From VFJZ01 sp038321545 (GTDB taxonomy: Bacteria > Actinomycetota > Thermoleophilia > Gaiellales > F1-60-MAGs149), in the NCBI GenBank assembly GCA_038321545.1, contig JBBQFB010000210.1, positions 1-6,900 on the forward strand: DNA of 6,900 bases. The letters are read 5' to 3'. Both the position numbers and the translations under genes were made by a program. A model generated the notes under the pieces. That model did not search any database. It saw only the letters and a program-made list of their open reading frames with translations, and was not told the DNA's origin. Positions 4,939 through 6,900 of the stretch are shown piece after piece. Every line of letters starts with the position of its first letter. Position 1 is the stretch's first letter.

Positions 4939-6900
4939 ATGCCCGCAACGCTTCCCGACGCCGCCGAACGACACCGCGAGCTCCTGGAGGAGCTCGTCGA
5001 TGACCTGTTCGCGTACATGCCCGACGCGGAGACGACGCTCGTGGCCGACGCGTTCGCGTTCGCCTGCGAGCACCACGACGGGCAGCTCCGCAAGAGCGGC
5101 GAGGAGTACATCCTGCACCCGTGGGGCGTCGCCAAGGTCTGCGCGCGACTGCAGCAGCCGCCGGCCGTGCTGGCCGCGGCGCTCCTGCACGACGTGGTGG
5201 AGGACACCGACGCGACGTCCGACGAGATCGCGCTGCGCTTCGGCGAGGACGTGCGGCTCCTCGTCGACGGTGTCACGAAGCTGTCGCGCATCCAGTTCGC
5301 CTCCCGCGAGGAGGCGGAGGCCGAGAACTACCGCAAGATGATCCTGTCGATGTCGCAGGACATCCGGGTCGTCGTGATCAAGCTCGCCGACCGCCTGCAC
5401 AACATGCGGACGCTGTCGTACCTGGGCAAGCAGAAGCAGATCCAGAAGGCCAAGGAGACGCTCGAGGTCTACGCGCCGATCGCACACCGGCTCGGTATCC
5501 ACTCGCTCAAGTGGGAGCTCGAGGACCTCGCGTTCGTGACGCTCTACCCACGCAAGTACGCGGAGATCGAGAAGATGGTCAACGAGCGCCGGGCCGATCG
5601 CGAGCAGTTCGTCGCCGAGGCGGGCCGCGAGCTGCTGACCGAGCTCGACCGGGTCGGCGTGCACGCCCAGATGGCCGGCCGCGCGAAGCACTTCTACTCG
5701 ATCTTCGAGAAGATGACGCGGCGCGGCAAGGAGTTCAACGAGATCTACGATCTGACCGCGATGCGTGTCCGGGTGGAGTCCGACAAGGACTGCTACGGCG
5801 CGATCGGCGTCATCCACGCGCTGTGGAAGCCCATGCCGGGCAGGTTCAAGGACTACATCGCGATGCCGAAGACGAACGGCTACCAGTCGCTGCACACCAC
5901 GGTGATCGGACCGCAGGGCAAGCCGCTCGAGATCCAGGTGCGCACGCACCGCATGCACCAGACGGCCGAGTTCGGCGTCGCCGCGCACTGGCTGTACAAG
6001 GACGGCAAGCCGCCGTCGCCGCAGCGCTGGCTGAACGAGGTGGTGGAGGGGGCGGACGACGCCGATCCGCAGGTGTTCATGGACGCCCTGCGCACCGGCC
6101 TGTTCGACGAGGAGGTGTACGTCTTCACGCCGAAGGGCGAGCTGAAGGCGCTGGCCTCCGGAGCGACCCCGCTCGACTTCGCGTACGCCGTCCACACCGA
6201 CGTCGGCCATCGCTGCGTCGGCGCGAAGGTGAACGGGCGGATCGTGCCGTTGTCCTACACGCTGCTGTCGGGCGACATCGTCGAGGTGCTCACCTCGAAG
6301 TCCGACCGGGGACCGTCGCGCGACTGGCTGAAGGTCGTCCGGACGACGCGGGCCCGCAACAAGATCCGCGCCTGGTTCGCGAAGGAGCAGCGCGAGGACA
6401 CCGAGCAGAAGGGCCGCGACTCGCTGCACCAGGCGCTGAAGTCGAACGGCCTGCCGCATCAGAAGATCGGCTCGTCGCCGCTGCTGGCCGCGCTGATCCG
6501 CGAGCTGGGCTTCAAGAAGGCCGAGGACTTCTACGTCGCGATCGGCAGCGGCAAGGTGCCCGTCGGCCAGGTCGTCACGAAGATCCTCCAGCGGCTGAAG
6601 ACGCAGGAGGCCGTGCCCGAGTCGACCGCCGACCAGCTGATCCGCCGCCGCGGCCGCTCGCAGGCCGTCGAGGGCTCCAACTTCGGCATCGTCGTTGACG
6701 GCGTCGCCGACGACGCGTCGGTGCTCGTGCGGATGGCGAAGTGCTGCACGCCGGTGCCTGGCGACGAGATCACCGGCTACATCTCCGTCGGCCGCGGCAT
6801 CACCATCCACCGCACCGACTGCCCCAACGCACGCGCCCTGATGCGCACCCCGGAGCGGTTCACCCAGGTTGCCTGGGACGGCTCCGCGAACACGTCGTTC
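4939..6900 (+). CDS. rel: Bifunctional (p)ppGpp synthetase/hydrolase Rel (RelA/SpoT family), 3'-truncated by window end
   Basis: Rel makes (p)ppGpp from ATP and GTP or GDP on amino-acid starvation and also degrades it, setting the stringent response in the cytoplasm and at stalled ribosomes. The 654 visible residues carry the HD hydrolase domain with Arg51, His60, His84-Asp85 and Asp151, all at a constant +7 offset from the catalytic residues of Streptococcus Rel (44, 53, 77, 78, 144). The synthetase domain has Asp271, the loop RFKDYIAMPKTNGYQSLHT (302-320) and Glu331. RFKD is the RXKD form typical of bifunctional enzymes, rather than EXDD of monofunctional RelA. A TGS domain follows at about 389-452, a helical region to about 575, and a zinc-finger-like domain with Cys602, Cys603, His624 and Cys628. 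The ACT domain and stop lie beyond the window. ATG 4939 is chosen from alignment length; in-frame ATG 4927 would add four residues. Ribosome binding site is weak (GCGGG). Confidence 0.97.
   Translation, partial: MPATLPDAAERHRELLEELVDDLFAYMPDAETTLVADAFAFACEHHDGQLRKSGEEYILHPWGVAKVCARLQQPPAVLAAALLHDVVEDTDATSDEIALRFGEDVRLLVDGVTKLSRIQFASREEAEAENYRKMILSMSQDIRVVVIKLADRLHNMRTLSYLGKQKQIQKAKETLEVYAPIAHRLGIHSLKWELEDLAFVTLYPRKYAEIEKMVNERRADREQFVAEAGRELLTELDRVGVHAQMAGRAKHFYSIFEKMTRRGKEFNEIYDLTAMRVRVESDKDCYGAIGVIHALWKPMPGRFKDYIAMPKTNGYQSLHTTVIGPQGKPLEIQVRTHRMHQTAEFGVAAHWLYKDGKPPSPQRWLNEVVEGADDADPQVFMDALRTGLFDEEVYVFTPKGELKALASGATPLDFAYAVHTDVGHRCVGAKVNGRIVPLSYTLLSGDIVEVLTSKSDRGPSRDWLKVVRTTRARNKIRAWFAKEQREDTEQKGRDSLHQALKSNGLPHQKIGSSPLLAALIRELGFKKAEDFYVAIGSGKVPVGQVVTKILQRLKTQEAVPESTADQLIRRRGRSQAVEGSNFGIVVDGVADDASVLVRMAKCCTPVPGDEITGYISVGRGITIHRTDCPNARALMRTPERFTQVAWDGSANTSF

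Noticed and set aside
4892..4948. N-terminal extension of the crotonase gene to an ATG at 4948
   Set aside because: The extra 19 residues do not resemble crotonase N-termini, would overlap the rel start, and the ATG at 4891 gives the usual family length.
4888..6810. 640-codon open frame on the minus strand opposite rel
   Set aside because: Antisense to a well-conserved Rel; composition is dominated by Leu, Arg, Val and Asp in a low-complexity pattern. An artefact of GC-rich codon use.

Overview
This is a GC-rich, gene-dense chromosomal window carrying four protein-coding genes and almost no intergenic DNA. Codon third positions are overwhelmingly G or C, so long open frames also appear in the wrong frames. 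The gene set is housekeeping: protein export, DNA repair, acyl-CoA-type metabolism and the stringent response. High GC, a fused SecDF, a RecJ with a long C-terminal extension and a full-length-type Rel fit a GC-rich Actinomycetota-like bacterium, possibly a deep lineage such as Thermoleophilia. That placement is inference, and other GC-rich phyla are not excluded.

Layout: 1-1659 (+) is the 3' part of a fused secDF gene, whose SecD start lies before the window. 1706-4090 (+) is a complete recJ. 4091-4891 (-) is a complete crotonase-fold gene resembling the ECHDC3 subgroup, convergent with recJ with no base between the two stop codons. 4939-6900 (+) is a bifunctional relA/spoT-type gene (rel), divergent from the crotonase gene and cut off by the window end before its ACT domain. 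No tRNA, rRNA, CRISPR array, insertion sequence or clear hairpin terminator was seen.

The order secDF - recJ - X - rel matches the conserved Firmicutes order secDF - recJ - apt - relA (as in Bacillus subtilis), but the expected apt gene is absent from that slot and an opposite-strand crotonase gene sits there. The two most interesting points are that this crotonase lacks both canonical catalytic glutamates (Gln and Gly instead), and that RecJ carries a roughly 230-residue C-terminal region like that of Firmicutes RecJ proteins.

Three start codons (recJ, crotonase, rel) are preceded by a TAnnnT hexamer and lack a good Shine-Dalgarno sequence. In two of the three the hexamer ends exactly 6 nt before the start codon, which suggests leaderless transcripts. 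Nothing here is a clear mobile element, defence system or otherwise undescribed system.
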